Shown: in pieces, positions 1 to 8,776 of the stretch
Layout of the letters: each line of letters starts with the position of its first letter
Numbering within the stretch: the first letter of the stretch is position 1
Source of the DNA: an uncultured Dehalococcoidia bacterium
GTDB taxonomy: Bacteria > Chloroflexota > Dehalococcoidia > Dehalococcoidales > UBA1222
DNA length: 58,187 nt
NCBI GenBank assembly: GCA_903844845.1
Contig: CAIMVG010000017.1
Span: 1-58,187, forward strand
Reading direction: 5' to 3'
Position numbers and translations under genes: made by a program
Notes under the pieces: model-generated
Seen by the model: only the letters and a program-made list of their open reading frames with translations
Told to the model about the DNA's origin: nothing
The model's database searches: none

Positions 1-2199
1 GTCGGTTACAGTTAGAATGGCGGAGTTGAAGTTCCCGGTTGCCGTTGGTGTGCCGCTGATGATTCCTGAAGAGGCGTTTATGGAGAGCCCTGTCGGCAGA
101 CCTGTAGCTGAAAAAGTACGGGTTCCCGTGCCGCCGCTGGCAGTCACGGTATATGGAGTGAACGCCATATTCTTGTCCCAGGCCGAAGGCGGTGCAGGAG
201 AGGTGATACCGGGACCCGCAATAATATTAAGGGTGAGTATTTTAGAATCATTCCCCCCTGCGGTATCTATCACCTTGACAGTCAGGGAAGTCGGCCCTCC
301 GGCTGTAGTCGGGGTCCCGCTGATGATGCCGGTGGATGCTGCGAGAGACAAGCCGGTGGGCAGTGTCCCTGTTGTGATGCTCCAGGTAAACAAAGATGTT
401 CCCCCGCTCACGGACAATGTCTGTGAATAGGGGGCGGTAGCTTCTCCGTCAGGTAAGGAAGCGGTGCTGATGGCAGGAGCGGCATTTATGGTGATAGATA
501 AAGCTTTGGTGGCACCCCCGCCTACACTGTCGTTTACTTTGAACCTAATAGAAGTCGGCCCACCGGCTGTGGTTGGGGTCCCGCTGATGATGCCGGTAGA
601 GGCACCGAGAGATAAACCTGTGGGGAGAGAACCAGACGTAATGCTCCAGGTGAATGGCGCTGTCCCTCCGCTTACGGACAATGTCTGTGAGTAGGCAACC
701 CCGACGTCACCGGGTGTATGTTTGACGCTGTCGACAACCCCACCGAGAGTTATCCATTTACCATCGGATACGCTGTAATAGGCTACCTTCAGTTTGCTGT
801 AGTCAACCCCGGAGATCGCGATATAGTGAATGGTGATCTTTACAGGCGGGCTGAAATGAGCGCCGGAGGGACCGAACTCATACGCCGATGAAATAATGCT
901 TTCTCCCGTCGGTGGAGGAGACGGCGGTTCCAAAAGCTGCGTTATAGAAACCGAGGTAACCGGCTTGCCATCAGGCCCGGTTCCGGTTATTCCGGCTGAA
1001 ATATCAATGCTGGCATCCCCATCGGCGCTTGTCACCTTGACCGGGCTGATGAATACGCCATTAGAGCCGATGATTGAGGTCAAGTCCTGGCTAACGGTCA
1101 CAACCCCGTTAACAGTTTTGGTACCCGGCGGTGTTGTGGTTGTAGTTGGGGGTGCCGTTGAAGTAGTCGGCGGGGTCGTGCTGGTCTTCGGCGGCGGAGT
1201 CGTGGTCGTCGTCGGAGGTACCGTTGAAGTAGTCGGCGGGGCCGTGCTGGTCGTTGGCGGCGGAGCCGTGGTCGTCGTCGGAGGTGCGGTCGAAGTGGTC
1301 GGCGGGGCCGTGCTGGTCGTTGGCGGCGGAGCCGTGGTTGTCGTAGGGGGTACCGTCGAAGTAGTCGGCGGGGCTGCGATCTGAACGAAATTTGCAACCA
1401 CAGTTTTATCACTGTTCATAACTACCGTAGTTACAGCTGAGCTGGGATCAGCTACGTCTCCTGTCCAATTCTGGAATTGCCATCCTGACGCTGGGGTTGC
1501 GGTAAGAGATACGCTTTTCCCTTCAAATGCGACATAGGTTCCCGTATCCGGGCTGGTAGTTCCATCGCCGGTATGTTTGACCGTGAGATAATAACTGGCC
1601 GCAGGCGGTGGCGGCGCGGTGGTTGTGGTGGGCGGGGGTTCAGTGGTCGTTGTTGGAGGGGGGGTGGTTGTGGTAGTCGGGGGAGAAGAAACGATGTTGA
1701 TGGTCAGACTGGAAGAAACGCTGTTGATAGTGTGGGCATCGAAGTCGTATAGAGTACCGCTCAGACCGATTGTTGCTGAACTGCCGGCTGCCCCGACCGC
1801 ACTGAAGGAAATTGTCGCCACGTTCCCGCCGCTGCTGCCGCTGCCGCCGGCCCAGTTCATCGATGCGGAACCTGACGTGGAATTAGCTGCAGTAGCCAAC
1901 GCCCCGGCTGAAATGCCCGTGAACTGGATCGCGCCGGGATTGCTGTTGGACACACTTAACGCCAAACCCCAAATTAAAGTAGGGCTGGAGGAAACGCTTA
2001 CCGAGATGCTGCCCCCCGCGCCGGGGTAAACGTTTGAGGGGCCGGATAGACTGCCCGAACCTGCAGCCAGCAGGGGTGTCTGCAAAGCCAAAAAAGAAGC
2101 CACAACAAGCGCAGAAACTGCCAGCAGGCTGGATATCCTCAGGATCGTCGTTCTCCGGGTTGCTGGATTTCGGGATCTATTTAAGATTGTAATTTTCAT
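1..2199 (-). CDS. Secreted multidomain protein: cohesin-like, InlB B-repeat-like and putative Ig (He_PIG-like) repeats; C-terminus beyond window
   Basis: The reading frame is open from an ATG at 2199 to the window edge (733 codons, no stop), so the C-terminus is missing. Residues 1-46 look like a Sec signal peptide (basic start, then a hydrophobic run ending near LLAAG). Residues about 48-165 resemble a cohesin-like beta-sandwich. A PTTTT linker is followed by a divergent InlB B-repeat-like module (about 196-270; motifs LTVKHTGDG and GWQFQNWTGD). A second PPTTST linker spans 272-356, then an unassigned domain, then at least three Ig-like repeats with the He_PIG signature GLPTGLSxxxxTGxISGTPT. 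The start overlaps the stop of the upstream gene by 23 bp, and a GGAG lies 12 nt before the ATG, so coupled translation is likely. It is probably an extracellular adhesion or scaffold protein. The exact ligand cannot be read from the sequence. Confidence 0.85.
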   Translation of the reverse strand, partial: MKITILNRSRNPATRRTTILRISSLLAVSALVVASFLALQTPLLAAGSGSLSGPSNVYPGAGGSISVSVSSSPTLIWGLALSVSNSNPGAIQFTGISAGALATAANSTSGSASMNWAGGSGSSGGNVATISFSAVGAAGSSATIGLSGTLYDFDAHTINSVSSSLTINIVSSPPTTTTTPPPTTTTEPPPTTTTAPPPPAASYYLTVKHTGDGTTSPDTGTYVAFEGKSVSLTATPASGWQFQNWTGDVADPSSAVTTVVMNSDKTVVANFVQIAAPPTTSTVPPTTTTAPPPTTSTAPPTTSTAPPTTTTAPPPTTSTAPPTTSTVPPTTTTTPPPKTSTTPPTTSTAPPTTTTTPPGTKTVNGVVTVSQDLTSIIGSNGVFISPVKVTSADGDASIDISAGITGTGPDGKPVTSVSITQLLEPPSPPPTGESIISSAYEFGPSGAHFSPPVKITIHYIAISGVDYSKLKVAYYSVSDGKWITLGGVVDSVKHTPGDVGVAYSQTLSVSGGTAPFTWSITSGSLPTGLSLGASTGIISGTPTTAGGPTSIRFKVNDSVGGGATKALSITINAAPAISTASLPDGEATAPYSQTLSVSGGTSLFTWSITTGTLPTGLSLAASTGIISGTPTTAGGPTSLTVKVIDTAGGNDSKILTLNIIAGPGITSPAPPSAWDKNMAFTPYTVTASGGTGTRTFSATGLPTGLSINASSGIISGTPTATGNFNSAILTVTD
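1136..1386. repeat. 66-bp tandem repeat, four copies, coding for the Pro/Thr linker
   Basis: Copies start at 1136, 1202, 1268 and 1334, exactly 66 bp apart; the last is slightly truncated or diverged. Each encodes 22 residues of PPTTST/PPTTTT linker in the minus-strand protein. The unit is a multiple of three, so copy-number change would alter linker length without shifting frame. Confidence 0.85.
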
Positions 2200-4282
2200 C
2201 TCTGAGATCAACTCCATATTGCGCGATTAACATCGCATCGGTAATCAAGATCGTATCGCCTGAAGCCCCGTCCTGTCTGACGCTGGCTGCATTAATCGCG
2301 TTGATATTGGACAATGACCTTAAATCCACCAGATATTGCGCGATAAACATGGCATCCCTTATATCTACAACCCCATCCCCATTTACGTCACCGCGTCGGA
2401 ACGTGAATGTCTGTACACTCTCTGCCGGCACATTCATCCCGGGCGCCCCCGCAGAAATTATACCCTGATAAGTTATGGTGAGTGGGTAGGGTACCAGAGC
2501 ACTTCCCTTAAGCCGCACAACCAGCTTGGCAATGACTGAATTGTTTGGATTCAAAGCAGACGTGGCAGTACCGCTCAAAATTTTGGTTGTCGGATTCCAC
2601 GTGGGGACGTTGCCAAAGGGGGTTGTCCCGCTTCTTGCTTCGACAATTTCTATACCTGCCGGGTCATAAGCCAGCTGCACCTGGTATGACGTAACGCCGC
2701 CCGGCACTGGCTGGGTTGAACCGTCGGCCGAGTTTTTAGCGCGGTTGATCATGAGCTGGACAACTATGACTCCGTCCGTATCCTGTATCTGGGTAGCGCT
2801 GGTTTCAGCCACCAGGTTAAAGCCCGTCGCGTACCCTACAGTTGAAGTGGTCCCTTGAAGCATGTCCACGATATTCTGGGCAGAAAGGGTGCTTAAGCCC
2901 CGGGTGTACCACATCTTATACGTGCCGCTGTCCAGTATCACGCTGGGTGCGGCAAGGCTGTTCCACAGCGCGCTGCCGATAAAAAGGTTGGAATTTTGAA
3001 CAGTCCAAGTGATGCCGTCGTCCGACGCGGCGTATGTTATCCCCGAACTGGTGTTAGCCACGTCCGCTCTGACAGCCGTCATATCGTTGTCGATTAGATT
3101 CTTGAGGGCGGTGATGAAATCGTTGAGGGTCCCGGTCTTAAGAGTGGTCATCAGGCTGCCCAGTTGCGGCGAGAGCGCAAGTAAGTCATGCAATAGGGTG
3201 CTTATGCTTATAGGCGTAAGGTCGGTCTGCGCCCGCGTATACCACATTTCGTAGCCGCTGTTTTTTTTCAATACCGTGGGCATGGCAGCACTGCCCCAGA
3301 CCCCGTTCGAGCCCGTGATAACCGAAGGATTTTGGATGGTCCAGGTGGTTCCGTTGGGCGAGGTGGCGTAGCCGATAGATGACCCAACCTTGGACGATAT
3401 CGTCTGGAGGAAAGTATCTACCCCGGAATTCGGGTTATTCAGGATAGTGTCAAGGTCGGTGCCCGTCAAAGTTGTCTGGGAATTGGTGTACCACATCCTG
3501 TAAGTTCCGGCATCGTTGATAACGCTGGGAGAACCGACGCTGTCCAGCAAGCTGCCGCCCGAACCCGCGAACCCCCCAGAGACAGGTGTCCACGTAGTTC
3601 CGTCCGGCGAAGTGGCATAACGAATAGAAGTTGCGCTCGCTTGAAGTAACGAAATAATGCCCTGTCTCTTTTGAGCGGCAGTGCCCTTGAGGTTATTCAG
3701 GATATTTGTTACATCGGTTTGAGTCAAAGTCGCTGTGCTTGCTGAATACCACATTTTGTAGGAAGATGTCCCCTCTTTAATTACCGTCGGATTACCGACG
3801 ATATTCAAGGCGCCTCCCCCGGTACCAGCCACAACACTGTGATTCTGAATGGCCCATGTAATTCCGTCGGAGGATGTGGCATAACCTATGACCGTTGAAA
3901 AAGTATTGAGCAAATTGTAAACATCAGTCGCGCTGAGTCCGCCCAAATCGTTCAGCAGCGCGTTGAGGTTACCTGCACTGAGGTCGTTGACGATGGACTG
4001 GGTAAGCAGCGCACCGACCCTGTTTGCCAGGTCGGTCAAACTCAGGCTGGCCTGGCCGTGCGTATACCACATCTTGTAAGTCGTGCCATCTTTGATGACA
4101 CACGTATCGGTAACGTACAACTCACCGGAGAGAGAGACGTTGCCCTGGTCAGCCAAGGGGACGGCCGCATTGATATGCGTCACTGGTCCGATGGTGCAAA
4201 GGATGAGTGCAAACACAGCAGCGAGACTAAATGGGATATGTGCCCTTTTAGTTTTAGTAAGAGTACCGGGGGAAAAACTCAT
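2177..4282 (-). CDS. Secreted protein with MWYT beta-propeller-like repeats, cohesin-like domain and C-terminal dockerin
   Basis: A 701-residue protein with an N-terminal signal peptide (about 1-40). Five repeats of about 85 residues each carry the core YKMWYT (variants MWYS, YRMWYT, YEMWYT) and a GYATSxDGxTW strand. This pattern is typical of five-bladed propellers of the glycoside hydrolase 43/32-like fold, but each blade here carries an inserted helical stretch (LTxTDVxxIL), and I see no clear catalytic acids. Residues about 490-625 resemble a cohesin-type beta-sandwich. From residue 629 there is a type I dockerin: the calcium loop DVNGDGVVDIRD, helix AMFIAQYLVD, then a second copy with a weaker loop and helix AMLIAQYGVD. 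The dockerin could bind cohesin-like modules, including the one in the next gene. Function is extracellular and probably sugar binding or surface assembly. The start has GGGTCAGAG upstream. Confidence 0.88.
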   Translation of the reverse strand: MSFSPGTLTKTKRAHIPFSLAAVFALILCTIGPVTHINAAVPLADQGNVSLSGELYVTDTCVIKDGTTYKMWYTHGQASLSLTDLANRVGALLTQSIVNDLSAGNLNALLNDLGGLSATDVYNLLNTFSTVIGYATSSDGITWAIQNHSVVAGTGGGALNIVGNPTVIKEGTSSYKMWYSASTATLTQTDVTNILNNLKGTAAQKRQGIISLLQASATSIRYATSPDGTTWTPVSGGFAGSGGSLLDSVGSPSVINDAGTYRMWYTNSQTTLTGTDLDTILNNPNSGVDTFLQTISSKVGSSIGYATSPNGTTWTIQNPSVITGSNGVWGSAAMPTVLKKNSGYEMWYTRAQTDLTPISISTLLHDLLALSPQLGSLMTTLKTGTLNDFITALKNLIDNDMTAVRADVANTSSGITYAASDDGITWTVQNSNLFIGSALWNSLAAPSVILDSGTYKMWYTRGLSTLSAQNIVDMLQGTTSTVGYATGFNLVAETSATQIQDTDGVIVVQLMINRAKNSADGSTQPVPGGVTSYQVQLAYDPAGIEIVEARSGTTPFGNVPTWNPTTKILSGTATSALNPNNSVIAKLVVRLKGSALVPYPLTITYQGIISAGAPGMNVPAESVQTFTFRRGDVNGDGVVDIRDAMFIAQYLVDLRSLSNINAINAASVRQDGASGDTILITDAMLIAQYGVDLRDENYNLK

Positions 4283-4497
4283 CTCTGACCCCTTGCCGGA
4301 TTGATACGCCCCGTAAGTGTATTGCCAGGCGTATTCGAGTGGCTTGAATACCTGGGTACAATCAAATCCGGCGGATGGCGCTGGGTGTCATTGTATACCC
4401 CGTGTCACGATGGGTCAATAGTTTTGTGTAATAAGGCATAAAAACATTAGTCATATCATATCCGGATTTAACGTTCTGCGATGCGTGTACCTTGGTA
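4283..4497. other. Intergenic region upstream of the propeller/dockerin gene
   Basis: No gene is seen. It should hold the promoter for the minus-strand secreted-protein pair, but I could not pick out a convincing -35/-10 pair. Confidence 0.4.
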
Positions 4498-4530
4498 CAA
4501 AAGTATGGCCCGGGAATAATCCCGGGCCAT
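4498..4530 (-). terminator. Intrinsic terminator of the MarR-ABC operon
   Basis: A perfect 11-bp stem (4505-4515 with 4520-4530, ATGGCCCGGGA) with a four-base loop. Read on the minus strand it is followed by a short T run (ACTTTTG). It lies 30 bp past the stop of the last exporter gene. Confidence 0.8.
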
Positions 4531-4559
4531 GCCTGATTCGATTTTGGATGAAGGTGTCT

Positions 4560-6449
4560 TTAGGCCGCGGCCGTCTCGAACTGGCTGTTGTAAAGCGAAG
4601 CGTAGAACCCGCCCGCCGCCAGAAGCGTCTCGTGGTTGCCCTGTTCCACGATGGCGCCGTCTTTCATCACCAGTATGATATCGGCGTTGTGTATCGTGGA
4701 GAGGCGGTGGGCGATGATGAAGCTGGTGCGCCCGGTCATCAGGTGTTCCATAGCTTTCTGGATAAGCACCTCGGTGCGGGTGTCGACCGAACTGGTCGCC
4801 TCATCCAGGATGAGTATCTTCGGGTCTACAAGGATGGCCCTGGCGATAGTCATCAACTGCTTCTCGCCTTGCGAGATGTTCGAAGCTTCCTCGTTGATGA
4901 CCATGTCATAGCCTTTCGGCAAAGTCCGTACGAAATGGTCGACAAACGCCATCTTGGCGGCGTCCACCACCTGCTCGTCGGTCGCGTCAAGCTTTCCGTA
5001 GCGGATGTTGTCCCTGATGGTCCCGTTGAACAGCCAGGTGTCCTGCAGCACCATGCCGAAGATGCGCCTGAGTTCGCCGCGCTTCATGTCGCGGATATCG
5101 ACCCCGTCGATGGTGATGGAACCGCTGTTTACGTCGTAGAAACGCATCAGCAATTTGACCATCGTGGTTTTCCCGGCACCTGTCGGTCCGACGATGGCGA
5201 CCTTCTGCCCGGGTTTGATGACGGCCGAGAAGCCCTTGATGACAGGTTCGGCAGGGTTGTATCCGAAATGGATGTCCTTGAACTCGACGTTGCCTCTGAC
5301 CTCGGTCAGTGTAGCCGGTTTGGCGTTTTCGGGGATCTCTTCAGGTTCGTCCAGGAACTCGAAAACACGCTCGGCGGCGGCGGCGGTTGACTGCAGCACG
5401 TTGGCTGTCTGGGCCGACTGCACCAGGGGCTGGTTGAAAGACCGCACATACTGCATAAAGGCCTGTATATCGCCCACCTGGATGCTCCCGCGGACCGCCA
5501 GGAAGCCGCCCAGGATGGCCACAGCGACATAACTGATGTTGCCGATGAATCCCATGATGGGCATCATCAAGCCGGAAAGGAACTGTGACTTCCATGCGGC
5601 GCCGTAAAGCACGTCGTTGAAACCGGTGAACTGCTTGATGGAGCGTTCCTCACCGTTATAAGCGCGGACGATATTGTGCCCGGCATACATCTCCTCGACA
5701 TGCCCGTTCACGTGGCCGAGGTAGTCCTGCTGCTGTTTGAAGTATCTCTGGGAAGCCTTCACCACCACGGCGATAAGAATGAAGGCCAATGGGATGATTA
5801 CCAGCGACACGCCGGTCATGAACAAGTTGATGGTGAGCATCATCACGAGGACGCCGATGATGCTGGCGATCGATGTGATTATCTGTGTGAGGCTCTGGTT
5901 GAGGGTAGTGCCCACAGTATCGACGTCGTTGGTCACGCGCGACAGCACCTCGCCATAAGTGCGCGTGTCGAAGTATTTGAAGGGCAGCCTGTCGATCTTC
6001 TCGGAGATGTCCTTCCTGAACTTGTAGGTGACCTTCATGGCCACGCTGGTCATTATCCATCCCTGTACGTAAGAGCAGATTGCGCTGATGACATACAGGA
6101 TGAGCAGGATGATGATGATCCGGCCGATATAGTGGAAATCGATGCCGGTCCCGGTATGGGCCAGTTTACCGAGTATCCCTTCGAACAGCTTGGTAGTGGC
6201 TTTGCCGAGTATCTTGGGCCCGATAACGGTGAATATCGTGCTTGCGATGGCAAAAAGGAATACCAGTATGATGGACCAGCGGTGCGGCCGCATGTACCCG
6301 ACCAGCTTGCGGAGGGTGCCCTTCATGTTTTTGGCTTTCTGGCCGCCTCCCATCATCATTCCGCCGGGCCCGTGTCCCCCGCCCCCCGGGCCGAAAGGCC
6401 GGCGCGGCGCGCCTTTGTCTTTATTCAGGGTCTCGTTATCGGGGGTCAT
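4560..6449 (-). CDS. ABC exporter subunit, fused membrane and ATPase domains (canonical catalytic Glu, degenerate signature)
   Basis: A 629-residue ABC half-transporter. The N-terminus is Gly/Met/Pro-rich (GPGGGGHGPGGMMMGGG), then six predicted membrane helices (about 55-360), then the nucleotide-binding domain. Walker A GPTGAGKT is at 421-428, the Q loop at VLQD, Walker B ILDE with catalytic Glu550, and switch His581 (IAHRLST). The signature is ISQGEKQ (525-531) in place of LSGGQ. It overlaps the upstream exporter gene by 4 bp (ATGA), so the two are almost certainly subunits of one heterodimer of the BmrCD/LmrCD/TM287-288 type. Family knowledge says such pumps export lipids, drugs or peptides; the substrate is unknown. 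It is the last gene of an operon headed by a MarR repressor. Confidence 0.95.
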   Translation of the reverse strand: MTPDNETLNKDKGAPRRPFGPGGGGHGPGGMMMGGGQKAKNMKGTLRKLVGYMRPHRWSIILVFLFAIASTIFTVIGPKILGKATTKLFEGILGKLAHTGTGIDFHYIGRIIIILLILYVISAICSYVQGWIMTSVAMKVTYKFRKDISEKIDRLPFKYFDTRTYGEVLSRVTNDVDTVGTTLNQSLTQIITSIASIIGVLVMMLTINLFMTGVSLVIIPLAFILIAVVVKASQRYFKQQQDYLGHVNGHVEEMYAGHNIVRAYNGEERSIKQFTGFNDVLYGAAWKSQFLSGLMMPIMGFIGNISYVAVAILGGFLAVRGSIQVGDIQAFMQYVRSFNQPLVQSAQTANVLQSTAAAAERVFEFLDEPEEIPENAKPATLTEVRGNVEFKDIHFGYNPAEPVIKGFSAVIKPGQKVAIVGPTGAGKTTMVKLLMRFYDVNSGSITIDGVDIRDMKRGELRRIFGMVLQDTWLFNGTIRDNIRYGKLDATDEQVVDAAKMAFVDHFVRTLPKGYDMVINEEASNISQGEKQLMTIARAILVDPKILILDEATSSVDTRTEVLIQKAMEHLMTGRTSFIIAHRLSTIHNADIILVMKDGAIVEQGNHETLLAAGGFYASLYNSQFETAAA

Positions 6450-8671
6450 TGGGTTAACTCCTTCTCTGAAAGCTGCGAGAGCGCCAGTTCGCGATAAACC
6501 TCGGACGTCTGCATCAGTTCTTTGTGGGTCCCTATCCCGGCAATCGTGCCGGCATCGAGGACCACGATCTGGTCGGCTTGCATGATGGTGCTTATGCGCT
6601 GGGCGACTATCAGCACCGTGGAGCCCGTTGTTTCTTTTTTAAGCGCTTTTCTCAGGGCGGCGTCGGTCTTGAAGTCGATGGCGGAAAAGGTATCGTCGAA
6701 GATATATATCTCGGGCTTTTTGGCCAGTGCCCTGGCTATGGAGAGGCGCTGTTTCTGCCCGCCCGAGAAATTGGTCGCGCCTTCGGAAGTAGGAGTCTCG
6801 AAGCCCTTTTCAGTGGCCAGGATGAAGTCCAGCCCCTGTGCCGTCTGAGCGGCTTTTTCGACCTCCTCCCTCGTTGCATTTTCGTTGCCGTATTTGATAT
6901 TGCTCTCTATGGTGCCGGAAAACAGCAGCGTCTTCTGCGGCACGTAGCCTATCTTGTCACGCAGGTCATGCTGGGTTACATCGCGCACATCAACCCCGTC
7001 TACCAGGATCTGGCCCTCGGTAACGTCGTAAAAACGCGGGATAAGGTTGATAAGCGTGCTCTTGCCGCTGCCGGTGCTGCCGACGAAAGCCGTCGTTTGC
7101 CCGAGGCGCGAGGTGAAGTTGATGTCCTTGAGAACGTAATCCTCGGCGCCGGGATAGCGGAAACATACATTCTTGAATTCCACCTGGCCGCTGATGGCGC
7201 TTGCATATTCTTTCGGTTTGCCCGGGTCGTCGATGGCCGAGGGGGTTTCGACAACTTCCGCGATTCGTTCTGCGGAAACAGTGGCCCTCGGCAGCATGAT
7301 GAATACCAGGGACACCATGAGGAAGGCGAAGATGATCTGCACCGCGTACTGCATGAAGGCGATCATATTGCCTATCTGCAGGTGGCCGGCGTCGATCTGG
7401 TGCGCGCCTACCCATACGACCAGCAAAGTCGTGCCGCTCATCAGGAGCATCATGAAAGGCATCATGACTACCATGACCCGGTTTATATAAAGAGTTATCT
7501 TGGTAACGTCCAGGTTGGCCTTGTCGAACTTCTTCTCTTCATAACGCTGGGTATTGAAAGAGCGGATGACCATCAGGCCGGTGAGTATCTCTCGGGTCAC
7601 CAGGTTAAGGCGGTCTACCAGTTTCTGCACCAATTTGAAGCGCGGGACGGCGACCGCGAATGCTACGCCAATCATGGCAAGCAGCGCCATCACTGCGGCG
7701 GCGATTATCCATGACATCGAAGCATCTTCCCCGACGGCCCTGATGACGCCTCCGATGCCCAGCAGCGGGGCGTAAAACACGATGCGGAGCAGCATCACCA
7801 GCACCAGCTGTATCTGCTGGATGTCATTCGTGGACCTCGTGATGAGCGACGCAGTCGAGAATTTATCGAATTCGATATTTGAGAAGTTGGTCACTTTGCG
7901 GAAGAGTTTGAGGCGCACGTCGCGTGCGAACCCTGCCGCTACCCGCGACGCGAAATAACCCACGGTTATCGAGCAGGCGGCGCTTGCGAGGGCCAGCAGC
8001 AGCATCAGAACACCGATGCGCCACATGTACATAGTTTCCAGGTGCGATAGGCTTATGCCAACGGCCTTGTACTGTACAGCCAGGTAGGCGATGGCCGATT
8101 GGTTGATAATCTCCTTCGGCAGGGCGGAGACAGTCGAATTAACAGTCTGGAGCATAGCGGCCTGGGCGCTCGCTGGCATCTTCGAAATATAATCAAAAGC
8201 GTCTATCCCGGCGGGTAGGGTGGTGCCGGCCGGCAGAAAAGGCGCAAGACCTTCCTGTTCGATGGCGAAGGTCACGTCTTCGGCTTTCCCGAATATCGCG
8301 TCGAGTTCGGTCATCTCGGTTTTGCTGACGCTTCCCAGTTTGTAAACAGGCGAGGTCGCCAGGATCGGGTAGCTCTTCAGGTACGCGGCGTAGTCGGCGT
8401 TTGAAAGCGACGCTTTATCGAGAAGCGTGTAAACCTGGGCTACCTCCGCTTTATCGTCGGCGCTCATGAACAGCTGGATGCGATTCATTTCGCTGGCCTG
8501 GATCGCGGTCGGTACGGAGTTCTCGATACCGTTCTGCTGCACGCCTACATTCAGGATATTGGACATGTAGCCGGGCAGCGACAGGTCGGCGGAAGCCTGA
8601 GCGAACAGGAGCACGAATATCAGGAGGATAAGCCATTTGAACGGCTTCAGGAATTTTATTAGTTTGCTCAT
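6446..8671 (-). CDS. ABC exporter subunit with degenerate ATPase site and large extracytoplasmic insert
   Basis: A 741-residue ABC half-transporter. After the first membrane helix (about 12-33) comes an insert of roughly 170 residues before helix 2, expected to lie outside the cell, then the other helices and the ATPase domain. Walker A GSTGSGKS is at 531-538 and the signature FSGGQ is intact at 635-639. The Walker B catalytic position is Asp (IFDD, residue 660) instead of Glu, and the switch histidine is Gln (VAQRIST, 691). These changes fit the degenerate-site subunit of a heterodimeric exporter; the partner's ISQGEK signature would face this site. GGGGAAG lies 7 nt before the ATG, and the start is overlapped by an 11-codon leader ORF. 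Confidence 0.95.
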   Translation of the reverse strand: MSKLIKFLKPFKWLILLIFVLLFAQASADLSLPGYMSNILNVGVQQNGIENSVPTAIQASEMNRIQLFMSADDKAEVAQVYTLLDKASLSNADYAAYLKSYPILATSPVYKLGSVSKTEMTELDAIFGKAEDVTFAIEQEGLAPFLPAGTTLPAGIDAFDYISKMPASAQAAMLQTVNSTVSALPKEIINQSAIAYLAVQYKAVGISLSHLETMYMWRIGVLMLLLALASAACSITVGYFASRVAAGFARDVRLKLFRKVTNFSNIEFDKFSTASLITRSTNDIQQIQLVLVMLLRIVFYAPLLGIGGVIRAVGEDASMSWIIAAAVMALLAMIGVAFAVAVPRFKLVQKLVDRLNLVTREILTGLMVIRSFNTQRYEEKKFDKANLDVTKITLYINRVMVVMMPFMMLLMSGTTLLVVWVGAHQIDAGHLQIGNMIAFMQYAVQIIFAFLMVSLVFIMLPRATVSAERIAEVVETPSAIDDPGKPKEYASAISGQVEFKNVCFRYPGAEDYVLKDINFTSRLGQTTAFVGSTGSGKSTLINLIPRFYDVTEGQILVDGVDVRDVTQHDLRDKIGYVPQKTLLFSGTIESNIKYGNENATREEVEKAAQTAQGLDFILATEKGFETPTSEGATNFSGGQKQRLSIARALAKKPEIYIFDDTFSAIDFKTDAALRKALKKETTGSTVLIVAQRISTIMQADQIVVLDAGTIAGIGTHKELMQTSEVYRELALSQLSEKELTQ

Positions 8672-8703
8672 GTTAAATCTTCCCCGTTGGTAGTTTTTTG
8701 CAT
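8668..8703 (-). CDS. Possible 11-codon leader ORF overlapping the exporter start
   Basis: ATG at 8703 reads MQKTTNGEDLT and stops in TGA that shares bases with the exporter ATG (ATGA). An AGAGGA lies about 7 nt upstream. It may couple translation or tune the exporter after the MarR gene. It is very short and may be chance. Confidence 0.35.
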   Translation of the reverse strand: MQKTTNGEDLT

Positions 8704-8776
8704 GATTGGTTCCTCTCTATACTTTGGACACGACTATATAATTTTTGCCGTTGTATTTTGATATTTCAATCGGTCT

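Noticed and set aside
896-1384. Plus-strand ORF rich in Val-Val-Gly repeats
   Set aside because: It is the reverse of the Pro/Thr linker in the minus-strand secreted protein, whose frame is open for 733 codons with clear domains.
1136-1386. Possible CRISPR array
   Set aside because: The 66-bp units are contiguous, in-frame coding repeats with no spacers.
4485-5390. 301-codon plus-strand ORF
   Set aside because: Antisense to the exporter ATPase domain; no family features and no SD.
6524-7714. 396-codon plus-strand ORF
   Set aside because: Mirror of the second exporter gene; high G+C third positions leave long open antisense frames. The same applies to 5676-6497.
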